A program made the translations under genes and the position numbers. A stretch of 64,000 nucleotides of DNA from the NCBI GenBank assembly GCA_964501335.1, contig CAZCTC010000027.1:1-64000 (forward strand). Direction: 5' to 3'. This DNA comes from CAZCTC01 sp964501335 (GTDB lineage: Bacteria; Chloroflexota; Anaerolineae; B4-G1; SLSP01). Of this stretch, positions 1 to 8,896 are shown one piece after another. Under the pieces are notes generated by a model. The model did not search any database. It saw only the letters and a list, made by a program, of their open reading frames with translations, and was not told where the DNA came from. Numbering within the stretch: the first letter of the stretch is position 1; each line of letters begins with the position of its first letter.

Positions 1-39
1 GACAGCGGCAAGTAGACAGTAGACAGCCTGCGTCGCCTG

Positions 40-172
40 TGCGGCTCTGGAAAAGCCCATGTTTTCGCGGGCTTTCTGAAGCCCGCGAAAACATAAACAA
101 AAAAACTCTCTCTGCCCATCCTGCGCGTCGTATCTGACCGGGAAAAGATCATTTGCGGGACGCTATAAGGCC
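40..172 (+). repeat. Two-hairpin intergenic repeat, copy 1
   Basis: This is the reference copy of a repeat family found throughout the window. It starts at a GCGGCTCTGGAAAA lead, followed by a perfect 16-bp hairpin (arms 59-74 and 79-94, loop TCTG). Next come an A-rich run and ACTCTCTCTGCC, then a second weaker stem (CATCCTGC near 117 pairing with GCGGGACG near 156, with one A:C mismatch and one G:U). The end reads TGCGGGACGCTATAAGGCC. It sits just upstream of the LRR-ankyrin gene. Confidence 0.85.
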
Positions 173-232
173 GGGGCCATGCCATAGAGCCCTATTTTCA
201 GGACAGAAAGCCATGCCATAAGGAGGATAAGG

Positions 233-1879
233 ATGCCGAAGGTTTCGATCAGCGATAGATGGTTGCGGCGAGCGTTGCAGGAGGTATTGGGCAGCAAAGA
301 GATTACTTCAGAGGCGCTGGCCGAATTGGAGGAGCTGGATTGGAGCGAGTACCGCGCCGAGGCCGAGTTGCCCTGGGGGGCGATCGGCGATCTGGCGCCG
401 TTGGTCCATTGTCCCGGGTTGCGGAAGCTGACTCTGGACGGTAATCAGGTTGAGGATCTGGCGTCGCTGGCGGGATGTGCTGAGCTGGAAGAACTCTGGC
501 TGGTGGATAATGGGGTGCAGGATTTAACTTCTTTGAGCCGTTGCCTCAAATTGCAGACTTTGTGTCTGGAAAGCAATCGTTCTTTGAGCGATATTGCTCC
601 ACTGCGGGGATTGCCGGCTTTGGAATATCTCAACATTGCCGACAGCCGGGTGCAGGATATTTCGCCGCTGTTGGAATTACCGGCCCTAAAGAAGGTCACG
701 CTTTACTCTCTGCCGCTGGATTTGACGCCGGATTCGACGGATTACAAAGTGCTGACCGAATTGCTGCGCCGGGGTGTGGAGATCCATTTTAGAGGGATTG
801 AGGCTGTGCAGGCGGCAGTGCGGGAAAGTATGCCTGCGGCGGGGCCGGCAGAATCGTTGGTGGAGCGGGTCAGGGCGTTGGGCGCTTTTGAGGTGGCGCG
901 GTTGATCGAGGAGCAAGGGATCAATGGGCAGGGAGAGAAAATGTTCCATGGAGGACTTACATCCCTTCAGCTGGCGGCACGCTGGTACGAATCCACGCCC
1001 GATCCGGTGACCGATCGACTGGCTCTGGTGAATGAATTGCTGAGCGAACCCGGCATCGAAGTGGATGGGCTCAATATGATCGGGGAGACGGCCCTGAATG
1101 CTTATCTCAGGCTTAATGCGCATGCCGATCTGGAGGTGGTGCGGCGGCTTTTGATCGCCGGCGCCGATCCCAATACCGTTTCGCCTTATGGGTATAAGCC
1201 TTTGCTGAATGCCATTGAGGTTAAAAATGAGGCCGTGGTTTCTCTGTTGATCGAGTATGGGGCCGACAATCAGGATGCCCGACAGGTCAATCTTTATTGT
1301 CAGAAGGGCCTGATCGAACGGGTGAGGACGGCCTTGAGTGAGGGGTATGATCCCAATACCCCGGATAGTAATTTCGGCAGTTCTGCGCTTCACGCGGCGG
1401 CTTTTGGGAAGCAGCCGGAAATCGTGCGGTTGTTGCTGGAGCACGGCGTCGATGTAAAGGCTCTCGATCATGCCGGTGAGACGCCGTTGCACAAAGCCTG
1501 GCACAAAGAATGTATGGAGCTTTTGCTGGAGCGGGGGGCGGAGGTCGATGCGGTAGGGACCAGCGGACGGACGCCGTTGTTTACGATGGTGGAGTATATC
1601 TATCCCGAATGCGTCCGGTTATTGATCGAGCACGGTGCCGATGTCAACCATCAGGATGAAAACGGCAATACGCCGCTCCATATTTGCCGGTATGAGGGGT
1701 ATAAGGCCGCTGAATCTCTGGCGATGGTCAATTATTTGATCGATTGCGGGGCGGCAGTGAATGTGCTCAATGCCAGGGAGCAGACGCCGATGGATTGCTA
1801 CCGACAGTCGGAGATGCGGGCGACGATCCGCGGGCGCGGCGGGAAGACGGGGAAGACGGTTCTGAAACGTAAAGCGTGA
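233..1879 (+). CDS. Leucine-rich repeat plus ankyrin repeat protein
   Basis: This is a predicted cytoplasmic protein made of two protein-binding repeat types, with no catalytic domain, signal peptide or membrane segment seen. Residues about 40-190 form five or six leucine-rich repeats of internalin/SDS22 spacing (for example LRKLTLDGNQVEDL and LEYLNIADSRVQDI). Residues about 230-530 form ankyrin repeats with cores such as SALHAAAFG, GETPLHKA and GNTPLHI. The C-terminus is basic (KTGKTVLKRKA). The ATG at 233 is preceded by AGGAGG at 221-226. It is flanked on both sides by repeat elements and appears to be a single-gene transcript. The fusion of LRR and ankyrin blocks in one bacterial protein is uncommon. 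A role in binding a partner protein is inferred from the repeats only, and no pathway can be named. Confidence 0.9.
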   Translation: MPKVSISDRWLRRALQEVLGSKEITSEALAELEELDWSEYRAEAELPWGAIGDLAPLVHCPGLRKLTLDGNQVEDLASLAGCAELEELWLVDNGVQDLTSLSRCLKLQTLCLESNRSLSDIAPLRGLPALEYLNIADSRVQDISPLLELPALKKVTLYSLPLDLTPDSTDYKVLTELLRRGVEIHFRGIEAVQAAVRESMPAAGPAESLVERVRALGAFEVARLIEEQGINGQGEKMFHGGLTSLQLAARWYESTPDPVTDRLALVNELLSEPGIEVDGLNMIGETALNAYLRLNAHADLEVVRRLLIAGADPNTVSPYGYKPLLNAIEVKNEAVVSLLIEYGADNQDARQVNLYCQKGLIERVRTALSEGYDPNTPDSNFGSSALHAAAFGKQPEIVRLLLEHGVDVKALDHAGETPLHKAWHKECMELLLERGAEVDAVGTSGRTPLFTMVEYIYPECVRLLIEHGADVNHQDENGNTPLHICRYEGYKAAESLAMVNYLIDCGAAVNVLNAREQTPMDCYRQSEMRATIRGRGGKTGKTVLKRKA

Positions 1880-1920
1880 AACGTGACAGGGGAGGGCTTA
1901 GAGAATGGTGCCGGGAGGGT

Positions 1921-2232
1921 TCTGGAAAAAAACTATGTTTTCGCGCGCGCTGGCCCCCTCCCTTCCCTCCCCCATGTAGTAGTGCCGGTATAACGCGCTT
2001 TTGGGGAGATTCTTGGCGAAGGTCCGTCGCCGGCATTGGGGTGAGGGGGAGGGATTTCAGTGCGTGCCGCCGGGGCGGCTCTGGAAAAGGCTATGTTTTC
2101 GTGCGCTGGCCCCCTCCCTTCCCTCCCCCATGTAGTAGTGCCGGTACAACGCGCTTTTGGGAGATTCTTGATGAAGATGCGCCGCTGTCATTGGGGTGAG
2201 GGGGAGGGATTTCAGTGCGTGCCGCCGGTGCG
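1921..2232 (+). repeat. Tandem duplication of a ~156-bp repeat-derived unit
   Basis: Two direct copies of a unit start near 1921 and 2078. Landmarks such as TGGCCCCCTC at 1951 and 2107 lie 156 bp apart. Each unit begins with the CTGGAAAA lead and the 5' hairpin arm of the intergenic repeat family, then holds a CCCTCCC...GGGGTGAGGGGGAGGG imperfect inverted block. A complete family copy follows at 2229. The gene-free stretch 1880-2390 is fully occupied by these units and that copy. I see no other gene in it. Confidence 0.75.
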
Positions 2233-2359
2233 GCTCTGGAAAAGGCCATGTTTTCGTGCGCATCAGAATGCGCACGAAAACATAAACAAAAAACTCTCTT
2301 TCCCATCCTGCGCGGCGTTTCTCACAGGGAAGGCATCATTTGCGGGACGTTACAAGGCC
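2229..2359 (+). repeat. Two-hairpin intergenic repeat, copy 2
   Basis: It has the same layout as the copy at 40-172. The first hairpin is a perfect 16-bp stem (2248-2263 with 2268-2283, loop CAGA), but its core reads CGTGCGCAT instead of CGCGGGCTT, so both arms changed together. The end TGCGGGACGTTACAAGGCC lies just ahead of the DUF3592-like gene. Confidence 0.85.
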
Positions 2360-2390
2360 CGGTTATTTTCAGGACAGGCTAAAATTCAAG

Positions 2391-2981
2391 ATGATTGAGA
2401 TTCTTGGGGGCGTTATCTTTCTCGTAAAGGTCGTGGCGATCGTTGCCGCGGTATTGATTGTGATATGGGGCATGCTTAACGGGGTTCAAGTGCCCCGAGC
2501 CTGGGAATTGCAGAAGCGGGAAACCCCGGACAGTTTGCTGTATCAGATATGGCTTTATTCCTGTATTGGGATCGGCGTGTGTACGGTCATTTTGCTTCAG
2601 TCAGCGCAGAATTCGCTGATGGCAGATTTGTTGAAACGTGAAGGAATTGAGACCACGGCTGTGGTCACTTCTTTGAATAAATTCGGGATACTTTTTGATG
2701 GTCCACGGGTTGATTTGGCCTTTGATGCTGTGGATGACGGCAAGGGGCCGTTAGCGGTTTCGGTAAAGATTCCCAAGGTGCGTTATAACGAATTAAAGGT
2801 AGGAGATTCTATTCCGATCCTTTATGCGCGGACCCAACCGCAGGTGGCCTGTCCTATTGTGGAATATAAGGTATTGGAAAGTGATAGTCAGCGCATGATG
2901 GGGATAGTGATTTTAGTGGCTCTTAGTTGTGGGGTGGTGGTGGGGATCGCTTATTATCAATATCAGCGGCGGCGGTGGTAA
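2391..2981 (+). CDS. DUF3592-like membrane protein
   Basis: The protein has about 196 residues with hydrophobic segments near residues 5-27, 50-70 and 168-190. Between the second and third lies a soluble domain with the features of DUF3592: REGIETTAVVTSL, then KVRYNELKVGDSIPILYA, then TQPQVACP. DUF3592 proteins are membrane proteins of unknown function. I place the start at the ATG at 2391. An upstream in-frame codon at 2340 lies inside the conserved end of the preceding repeat and would add 17 residues unlike the family. The ribosome site upstream of 2391 is weak. A strong hairpin follows the stop. Function is unknown. Confidence 0.75.
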   Translation: MIEILGGVIFLVKVVAIVAAVLIVIWGMLNGVQVPRAWELQKRETPDSLLYQIWLYSCIGIGVCTVILLQSAQNSLMADLLKREGIETTAVVTSLNKFGILFDGPRVDLAFDAVDDGKGPLAVSVKIPKVRYNELKVGDSIPILYARTQPQVACPIVEYKVLESDSQRMMGIVILVALSCGVVVGIAYYQYQRRRW

Positions 2982-2994
2982 AAAAGCCTTTTTG

Positions 2995-3035
2995 TATATT
3001 TTTCGCGCGTCCTGTCAGGACGCGCGAAAAATATA
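2995..3035. terminator. Bidirectional hairpin terminator
   Basis: A perfect inverted repeat of about 19 bp (arms 2995-3013 and 3017-3035) has AT-rich outer ends and a CGCGCGTCC core. It lies between the stop of the plus gene ending at 2981 and the stop of the minus gene ending at 3047, where it can serve both. Confidence 0.8.
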
Positions 3036-3046
3036 TCAGGGAAATC

Positions 3047-3913
3047 TTATTTGCGGCGAGCAGCCATCATCCCCGCCACCATGAGTCCGCCCAGGATGAG
3101 CAGGGCGCCGGGCAGGAGAGGCAGTGACTCTCCGGTTTCGGGCAGCAGCGGCGGGATGGCGGTAGGCGCCGGGGGTGACGTGGGGGCCGCGGTCGGAGCC
3201 TGGGTTGCTTCGGGCTGCGGCGCGGCGGTGGGCGGCGGGGTAGGGAGTGCGGTGTAGCGCAGGATCAAGCGGGGCGCCAGGGCGGCATCGCCGTTGAGGC
3301 GACCCTGCGCGGCGGCGGCCCAGTTCCCGCTGAGGGCCGGGGCGGCGTCGGGATCGGGCAGGGCGGCGACGGCCAGTCCGTAGTTGGGCGCGCCGGCCAG
3401 CCAGGCTTTCATCGCGGCGGTGGCGTCCCATTTCATCCAGCCGGCGCTGAAGGCGGATGAACCCGTGGCGCTGGAGAGTATGGCGGGGTCGAGCGGGGCG
3501 CGGGCGGCCCAGTCCATCGTTTCGGTCCAGTCGGCGGCGACGCGGTAGAGGCCGAAGCCGGCCGTGCCGGTGAAGGGGGAGTCGGCGACGGTGTAGATCT
3601 CTACGGTGGCCTGTTCCAGGGTGTAGCCGGCGGGCGTGGGCGGCAGCGGAAACCAGAGGTAGCTGCGGGTGAAGGTGGCTTCGCCGGTGGCGGTGCCGGT
3701 GTAGTTGCCGAAGGCGAGGACGGCGGCGCTGTGATCTTCGGTCCAGCCGGTGGGGAGGCGGGAGAAGAGGCCCAGGCTGCGGCCGGTTTCCGGGCCTAGC
3801 TGGACGGTGGTTTCGATGGGGGGCGCATCCTGCGCGGCCAGCGGTGCGGCTATGGACAGGAGCAGCATCAGCAGGGCTGCCGTGGTTAAGAGGTAGACAA
3901 GCGATTTTTTCAT
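3047..3913 (-). CDS. Secreted DNRLRE-type protein with LPETG cell-wall tail
   Basis: The 288-residue protein begins with a signal peptide (MKKSLVYLLTTAALLMLLL, likely cleaved near LAAQ-DAPP). Residues about 35-210 resemble the DNRLRE/CBM96-like beta-sandwich found in surface proteins: FTRSYLWFPLP near the middle and the closing strand RLILRYT. A Pro/Thr/Ala-rich linker follows (residues about 212-250), then LPETGESLPLL, a hydrophobic helix and the charged tail AARRK, which is the layout of a sortase or exosortase-like sorting signal. It is probably displayed on the cell surface. No catalytic residues are visible. The gene is convergent with the DUF3592-like gene and has hairpin-rich DNA upstream. 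The linker compositions are typical of Chloroflexota surface proteins (inference). Confidence 0.85.
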   Translation of the reverse strand: MKKSLVYLLTTAALLMLLLSIAAPLAAQDAPPIETTVQLGPETGRSLGLFSRLPTGWTEDHSAAVLAFGNYTGTATGEATFTRSYLWFPLPPTPAGYTLEQATVEIYTVADSPFTGTAGFGLYRVAADWTETMDWAARAPLDPAILSSATGSSAFSAGWMKWDATAAMKAWLAGAPNYGLAVAALPDPDAAPALSGNWAAAAQGRLNGDAALAPRLILRYTALPTPPPTAAPQPEATQAPTAAPTSPPAPTAIPPLLPETGESLPLLPGALLILGGLMVAGMMAARRK

Positions 3914-3944
3914 ATTTTGTACCCTGGATAAGATGGTTTGTTTA

Positions 3945-3978
3945 AATTTTCGCGCGCCTTTCCAGGCGCGCGAAAATT
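3945..3978. terminator. Hairpin, terminator-like
   Basis: A perfect 15-bp inverted repeat (3945-3959 with 3964-3978, loop TTCC) with AATTTT/AAAATT ends. It resembles the first hairpin of the repeat family but lacks the conserved flanks. It lies between the end of the large secreted-protein gene and the start of the LPETG gene, both minus-strand. Confidence 0.6.
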
Positions 3979-3986
3979 ATATTTTT

Positions 3987-4200
3987 TGACCTGTGTGGTT
4001 AACCTGGAAAAGCGAGAGAAAAAAGCCTGTGTTTTTGCGCGCATTCTTATGCGCGCAAAAACACAAACAAATAACTTTCTCTGCCCATCCTGCGCGTCAG
4101 TTTTTACATGGAAAGTGCTTATTGCGGGATGTAGTGCTGGATGGGAGAGAGTTCTTTTTATTTATGTTTTCGCGGGCTTTCTGAAGCCCGCGAAAACATT
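3987..4200. repeat. Head-to-head pair of intergenic repeats sharing a middle stem
   Basis: A plus-oriented copy (first hairpin 4029-4044 with 4049-4064) runs through ACTTTCTCTGCCCATCCTGCG to TTGCGGGATG. It then continues as GATGGGAGAGAG into a second hairpin (4164-4199) in reverse orientation. The CATCCTGC and GCGGGATG segments pair along all eight positions, one of them G:U. The arrangement is a large composite palindrome at the 3' end of the minus-strand secreted-protein gene. The stretch 3914-4210 holds no gene. Confidence 0.8.
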
Positions 4201-4210
4201 TTTTACTTTT

Positions 4211-7200
4211 TTATTTCTGCACCGTGGGCCACCAGTCGCGGACGTTGCGGGCGACGATGGGTAAATAGAGCCGGGTGTTGAGCCGGCCGGCGCCGACGGT
4301 AAGCTGGTCGGCGACCTGACGGGTGATGAGGATCTGGCGCAGGCCGGTGCGGGTGGGGAATTCGTTGATGAAGCGGCCGTTGGAATAAGCGATGAGGCGC
4401 CAGGGCGAGGTGGCGCCGGCTTGCGGGGTGGTGCTCAGGGCCACCTTGACGGTGTTGAGCTGGCCCGGTCCCATATCGCTGAAGCTGTAGGCGACCCAGC
4501 CGGGGCCCTGCGCGGCGGTCGGGACGCTGCTCCAGGTGAGGGTGACGTTGGAATCGAGGGTCACGGTGATGCGGGGGGTGAGGGCGGGGTAGTCGCCCTG
4601 GTTTTCCACATCGATCCGCACCAGCGCTTCGTTGAGCCGGCCAGGGATGAAGCCCCCGGTCGAGCGGCTGGGCGGCGGGCCGGCTTCTTCGACGGTGTAG
4701 GTTACGACCAGGCGGGCTCCATGGACCTCGACATTCTGGGCGTTGCCGACGGAGGTGCGTTGAATGCCGAAGTCGTCGCGGAAGGTGAGGCGGGCGCCGA
4801 GGTTGGCCGGTTGGGTGCCGCTCTGGGCGATTTCCGAGGTGGAGCGGACGACCAGGAAGTAGGCGCCGGTGGGAAGTCCGTTTTGCAGCCAGGGCATCCG
4901 GCCGGCATAGGTGGGCAGGGTGAAGCTGACCCGGGTGCCGCTTGCCAGCGGCGTGGTGACGATCTGGGCCGGGATCATGGATTGCAGGGCCAGGGTGGCG
5001 CTGTAATCGTTTCCGAGAGCCAGGGCGGCTTCCAGGTCATCGCCTTGCGGCACGGTGGCGAACCAGGCCTGCTGCGGCGCGAGGCCGGGGGCGAAGTCGT
5101 CGGTTACCTGGAGATCCTGGGCCTGTCCCCAGACGGTGGTGACGTGGCCGCCGGCATTTTCAACGGCGATCTGAGCCGGCGGGATGGTGAACTCTGTCGG
5201 CAGGCCGTTGCCGCTGGCGGTGAAGGGGATTTCGATCACCTTGCCGGTGTCGGTGAAGTTCGGCGAGATTTCGACATTGTAGTACCAGACCGAGCGCCAG
5301 CCGTCGATGATGGTGGTCTGATGGAGGGTGGGGAAGTCGAAGAAGAGCGGCGCTTCGGCCAGCGTTTCGGCGGTGGGGCGCAGGGTGACGGTGATGCCGG
5401 CCGGCGGGTGCGGGGTGATGACGAGGTTGGTGATGGTGATGCCGTTCTGGTTGTTGCGCAGGTCCAGGCGGATCTGGGTGACGTCGCCGGGGCGGACGCG
5501 GCCGAAGAGCAGCTGCGCCTGATGGCGGCCGCCGACGAAGGTGGTGGCCGCGGTGTCGCCGAAGCCGTAGGAGCGGACGAAGGGTCCCCAACCGGGATCG
5601 CGCGGGTCCCAGCGGTCCTCTACTTTGATCAAATGATAAAGCGTGTCGCTGTAGGTGGCGATCAGCGTGGGGGCGACCTCTTTGCTTACCGTGGCGTCGG
5701 CCGATTTGCCGAAGGCGACCAGGGTGTGGGCATCGAAGACTTCGTAGCGGCTGGGTCCGGCAGCCTTCTGGTGGTAGACGAAGCGGGCGCCGTTGTCGAT
5801 CTTCATCGACCCTTCGTAGTGGCGGGTCGGGGGGACCGAGAGGGTGGCGCTGAGCACCCAGGCTTCACGGCGCTGGCTTTCCAGATATTGCTGGAAGTAG
5901 AGCATCTCGTAAGCCGGGGTCGAGGTGACCGTGACCAGTTCGGTGGCGTTGGGGACCCCCTGGAGATCCAGCGGTTGCCAGGAATTCCACCAGGAGCCGT
6001 TGGCCGGTTTGAGGTCGAAGCCCAGGCCGCGGAACATCCATTGATCGATGAGGGTTTCATCTTTGCGCAGCGGCGGCATGGTGGGATCGAAGTTGGAGAA
6101 GGTCTTCATATTGAGCGTCAGATCGACGCCGTCGCGGGTGGGGACTTCGCTGACGCGGGCTTCGCGCAGGCCGTCGCCGTCGAGATCGGCCTTCATTTCA
6201 AAGGTGGTGTTGACCACGGCGTGGTATTCGGGCGGCGGGAAGGGGACGATGTCGTAGAAGACCGTGCGCAGCTCCATCACTTTGGGGCGGCCCCAGATAT
6301 CGGTGTAGGAGACGCGCGGCAGGGTGTGCGGCGTGGGGATGTAGATGATGCCGTGGCTGAGGTATTCTTCGTAGGGGATCGGATGGATGCCCAGGTTGGT
6401 GAAGACCGAGCCGCCGAAGCCTTCCATGATCAGCGAGGGGGTGTAGGGATCGCTGATGAAGTAGACCGTGCGGCCGCGGGTCTCGTGGGACCAGAGGCCG
6501 TAGCGGACGGCGGGGTCGAGGTAGTCGTAGGCCGGCAGCGAGCCGAAGTCCCAGGTCATCTCGACGGCAGGGAGGAGCAGATCGCCTCCGGCGGTCAGGG
6601 TGATGACGGAGGCCAGTTCCGGCGGGATGGTCACGCTGTTGGTGAAGCCGGCTGTGGTGGTGAAGGGGCCGGTGAAGGTGTAGACGTTGCGCGGGCCGGC
6701 GAGCCAGGCGGGGATGGAGTAGTGGGTGCCGGCCGTGATCGTGCCGGTGACGCCGTCCATGGTGGTGGGCATCGGATAGAGCGGGACCGGCGTGTCGTAG
6801 AAGTAGATGTCGTTGATGGCCCAGAGCGTCTGCGAGAGTTCGTCGCTGTTGCTGGGGCCCCAGGCATCCTGGATGACGTGGGGGATGAGGTGCTGATCGT
6901 TCACATCGACGATGGGGGAGACGAGGGCGACCACGTCGGTGATGCGGGTGGTGTGGGCGTCGGTCTCCTCTTTATTTTCCAGGGTGAGGGAGATATCGAA
7001 ATACCAGCCTTCTGCGGGGAAGGGGTAGATCACATCCAGCTCGATGTCGCGGTCGCCCTGGAGCCGGGCGGCCATTTTGGCGCGGATGCTCAGGTCGTGG
7101 CGCGTGACTGTGCGGGTGCGGGCGGCCGGGCGGAAGGGATCGGTGAAGGTCGCTTCGGCCGAGCTGACCAATCCACCCGTCGTGCCGCTGACGCCGGTGG

Positions 7201-8500
7201 TCACCTGATAGGTGAAGTCGTGGGTGCCCGGCGCTACAGAATCCACCGCCCAGACGATCCGGGTGAGAGCGCCGTCGTGGAGGATATCGGCCGGGGCCGG
7301 GCTGATGGTGGCCGTGACCGGCGTGAAGCCCGGCTGGACCGTTTCGGTGATCCGCAGGCCGGTCAGGGCGCCGTCCCAGACATTGCGGAAGGTGGTGGTG
7401 ACGGCCAGGGTGAGGTTGGGCTCGTAGGCCGGGATGAGATCGCAGGCCAGGGAGTTGTTGTAGGTCTGGCAGAGCGAGCCGGAGAGGCCGCCGCGCTCGG
7501 AGAGGGCCCAGAGCAGGGCATCGAGGGCCTGCGGGCTGTCTTCGCGGTGGGCGGTGGGATGGCCGTTGATGAGGACCATTTCGCCGGCGCCGCTTTGCGC
7601 GGTGGCGATGGCCGGGCTGCCGGAGGCGGTCCCTTCGGCGAAGGAGGCGACGATGGTCAGGCTGCCGTCGAGGTCGCGCAGGGTCGGCTCGCTGAGGATG
7701 TAGAGGGTCGAGCCGGGCCAGCCGAAGGTGAGGGGATGGTCGCTCTGATCGAGGGTGAGGTCCAGGCGGTTGTCGGTGGAATCGACGATGGGGCTGGTCA
7801 GATCGACGGTGCCGGCGGGGAGCAGGCCGGCCTCTTCCAGGAGCCAGGCACCGTTGCTCTGGGCGTAGACGAAGCCGCCGGCCTGAACGTAATCATACAG
7901 GGCGACGAGGCCGTCCATGCCGAGGGTGTCGGCGATCCGGGATTCCCAGCCGAGGCGGACGGCGGGCAGGATCAGCAGATCGTAGCCGGCGAGGGTGGCG
8001 GTGGTGATCTGCGTCTCGGTCAGGACGGCGAAGTCGGCGTATTCCAGGTAGAGCCGCAGGAGCTGGTCGAAGTGGGCGGCCTCCCAGGCGACCGTCTGGT
8101 TGAGGTCATCGCGCAGGGTGGGGTAGAAGAGGGCGATGCGGCGCGGTTGCAGGGCGTAGGCCTGTCCGACCGAAAGCGGGGCCGTGACGACCTGCTGGGC
8201 GTAGCTGCCGGCCGGGAGGCCGAGGGCGGCGCCGGGCGGGACGATCTGACTGCCGGCCGTGACCGTCACGGCGGTCCAATCGACAGGGGCCAGGGTTTTG
8301 AGCTGGCGGATGGTGGCTGCATAAGCCGCGCGTTCCTGAACGGGGTCAGGCTGGGCGGCTCCCAAAGGGGTGATGCGCGTGCCGGCGGGATAGCCGACAG
8401 GGGCGCGGGGCGCAGCGAGTCCCGGGGTCAATCCCCAACCGACCAGGATCAGGCCGGCGCAGAGCAACAGGGCAACTGACGCAAAACGAGACCAACGCAT
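4211..8500 (-). CDS. Large secreted protein with GATase-like and CARDB/DUF11-like domains
   Basis: This is a predicted extracellular protein of about 1429 residues. A signal peptide covers the first ~30 residues (MRWSRF, a hydrophobic core, then LAAPRAP). Residues about 120-340 resemble a glutamine-amidotransferase-like or ThuA-like fold (RRIALFYPTLRDDL, YDLLILPAV, GGFVYAQSNGAWLL, MVLINGHPTAH), but no catalytic Cys-His pair could be assigned. Residues about 360-470 and 1080-1380 look like DUF11/CARDB-type adhesin strands. The end reads RLYLPIVARNVRDWW, which fits the LPIV-type C-terminal motif frequent in exported Chloroflexota proteins. The ATG at 8500 is chosen because GGAGG (8510-8506) sits five bases upstream. 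A GTG at 8506 overlaps that ribosome site. The coding strand is very GC-rich, so long spurious frames occur antisense. Function is unknown. A surface or matrix role is inferred. Confidence 0.85.
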   Translation of the reverse strand: MRWSRFASVALLLCAGLILVGWGLTPGLAAPRAPVGYPAGTRITPLGAAQPDPVQERAAYAATIRQLKTLAPVDWTAVTVTAGSQIVPPGAALGLPAGSYAQQVVTAPLSVGQAYALQPRRIALFYPTLRDDLNQTVAWEAAHFDQLLRLYLEYADFAVLTETQITTATLAGYDLLILPAVRLGWESRIADTLGMDGLVALYDYVQAGGFVYAQSNGAWLLEEAGLLPAGTVDLTSPIVDSTDNRLDLTLDQSDHPLTFGWPGSTLYILSEPTLRDLDGSLTIVASFAEGTASGSPAIATAQSGAGEMVLINGHPTAHREDSPQALDALLWALSERGGLSGSLCQTYNNSLACDLIPAYEPNLTLAVTTTFRNVWDGALTGLRITETVQPGFTPVTATISPAPADILHDGALTRIVWAVDSVAPGTHDFTYQVTTGVSGTTGGLVSSAEATFTDPFRPAARTRTVTRHDLSIRAKMAARLQGDRDIELDVIYPFPAEGWYFDISLTLENKEETDAHTTRITDVVALVSPIVDVNDQHLIPHVIQDAWGPSNSDELSQTLWAINDIYFYDTPVPLYPMPTTMDGVTGTITAGTHYSIPAWLAGPRNVYTFTGPFTTTAGFTNSVTIPPELASVITLTAGGDLLLPAVEMTWDFGSLPAYDYLDPAVRYGLWSHETRGRTVYFISDPYTPSLIMEGFGGSVFTNLGIHPIPYEEYLSHGIIYIPTPHTLPRVSYTDIWGRPKVMELRTVFYDIVPFPPPEYHAVVNTTFEMKADLDGDGLREARVSEVPTRDGVDLTLNMKTFSNFDPTMPPLRKDETLIDQWMFRGLGFDLKPANGSWWNSWQPLDLQGVPNATELVTVTSTPAYEMLYFQQYLESQRREAWVLSATLSVPPTRHYEGSMKIDNGARFVYHQKAAGPSRYEVFDAHTLVAFGKSADATVSKEVAPTLIATYSDTLYHLIKVEDRWDPRDPGWGPFVRSYGFGDTAATTFVGGRHQAQLLFGRVRPGDVTQIRLDLRNNQNGITITNLVITPHPPAGITVTLRPTAETLAEAPLFFDFPTLHQTTIIDGWRSVWYYNVEISPNFTDTGKVIEIPFTASGNGLPTEFTIPPAQIAVENAGGHVTTVWGQAQDLQVTDDFAPGLAPQQAWFATVPQGDDLEAALALGNDYSATLALQSMIPAQIVTTPLASGTRVSFTLPTYAGRMPWLQNGLPTGAYFLVVRSTSEIAQSGTQPANLGARLTFRDDFGIQRTSVGNAQNVEVHGARLVVTYTVEEAGPPPSRSTGGFIPGRLNEALVRIDVENQGDYPALTPRITVTLDSNVTLTWSSVPTAAQGPGWVAYSFSDMGPGQLNTVKVALSTTPQAGATSPWRLIAYSNGRFINEFPTRTGLRQILITRQVADQLTVGAGRLNTRLYLPIVARNVRDWWPTVQK

Positions 8501-8561
8501 AGACACCTCCAGGGGAAGTTACGGTGCGCGAGATAAAAATGGCCTGCGCACGCTGAATTTT

Positions 8562-8590
8562 ATTATAGTTCAAGTTGCCGCCTCGATAAA
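8562..8590 (-). promoter_or_regulatory. Possible promoter for the large secreted-protein gene
   Basis: On the minus strand a perfect TATAAT (plus positions 8562-8567) is preceded 17 bases upstream by TTTATC (8585-8590), a poor match to TTGACA. It lies about 60 bases ahead of the ATG at 8500. The -10 box is convincing and the -35 box is not. Confidence 0.4.
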
Positions 8591-8626
8591 TCCGGCTCAT
8601 TATCGACTGGGGTGGTGGCTTTTTTT

Positions 8627-8769
8627 GCGTCCCGCAACCGGTGAGTTCTTTGTGAGAGGCGACGCGCGGGATGGGAGAGAGGATTTTTTTGTTTATGTTT
8701 TCGGCGGCTTTCTGAAGCCGCCGAAAACATGGGCTTTTTTCTCTGCTTTTTCGGGCTTGCTGCACAGGT
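8627..8769 (-). repeat. Two-hairpin intergenic repeat, reverse orientation
   Basis: Read on the minus strand, this is a full family member. The GCGTCCCGCAA end is at 8627, the GGGAGAGAGG block near 8672, and a perfect 16-bp hairpin spans 8695-8730 with core CGGCGGCTT. The gene-free stretch 8501-8896 contains this copy, a possible minus-strand promoter, and a T-rich stretch upstream of the beta-helix gene. Confidence 0.85.
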
Positions 8770-8896
8770 CGAACTTTTTTTCTTGCTTTTGCGCTTTTCT
8801 GAAACCGCAGTACAGTGAAAGCATTCCCCCTTCTTGCATACGCTCCGCTCCTCATGATGGTTTTAATTCACCGTAACCATGATTCAAGGAGGCAAG

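Noticed and set aside
2340..2390. Upstream start for the DUF3592-like gene
   Set aside because: The codon lies in the conserved end of the repeat element and the extra residues do not fit the family.
4421..8479. Open frame of 1352 codons on the plus strand
   Set aside because: It lies antisense to the large secreted protein, which has a signal peptide, ribosome site and domain structure. The antisense product is low-complexity Gly/Asp/Ala-rich and arises from strong GC codon bias.
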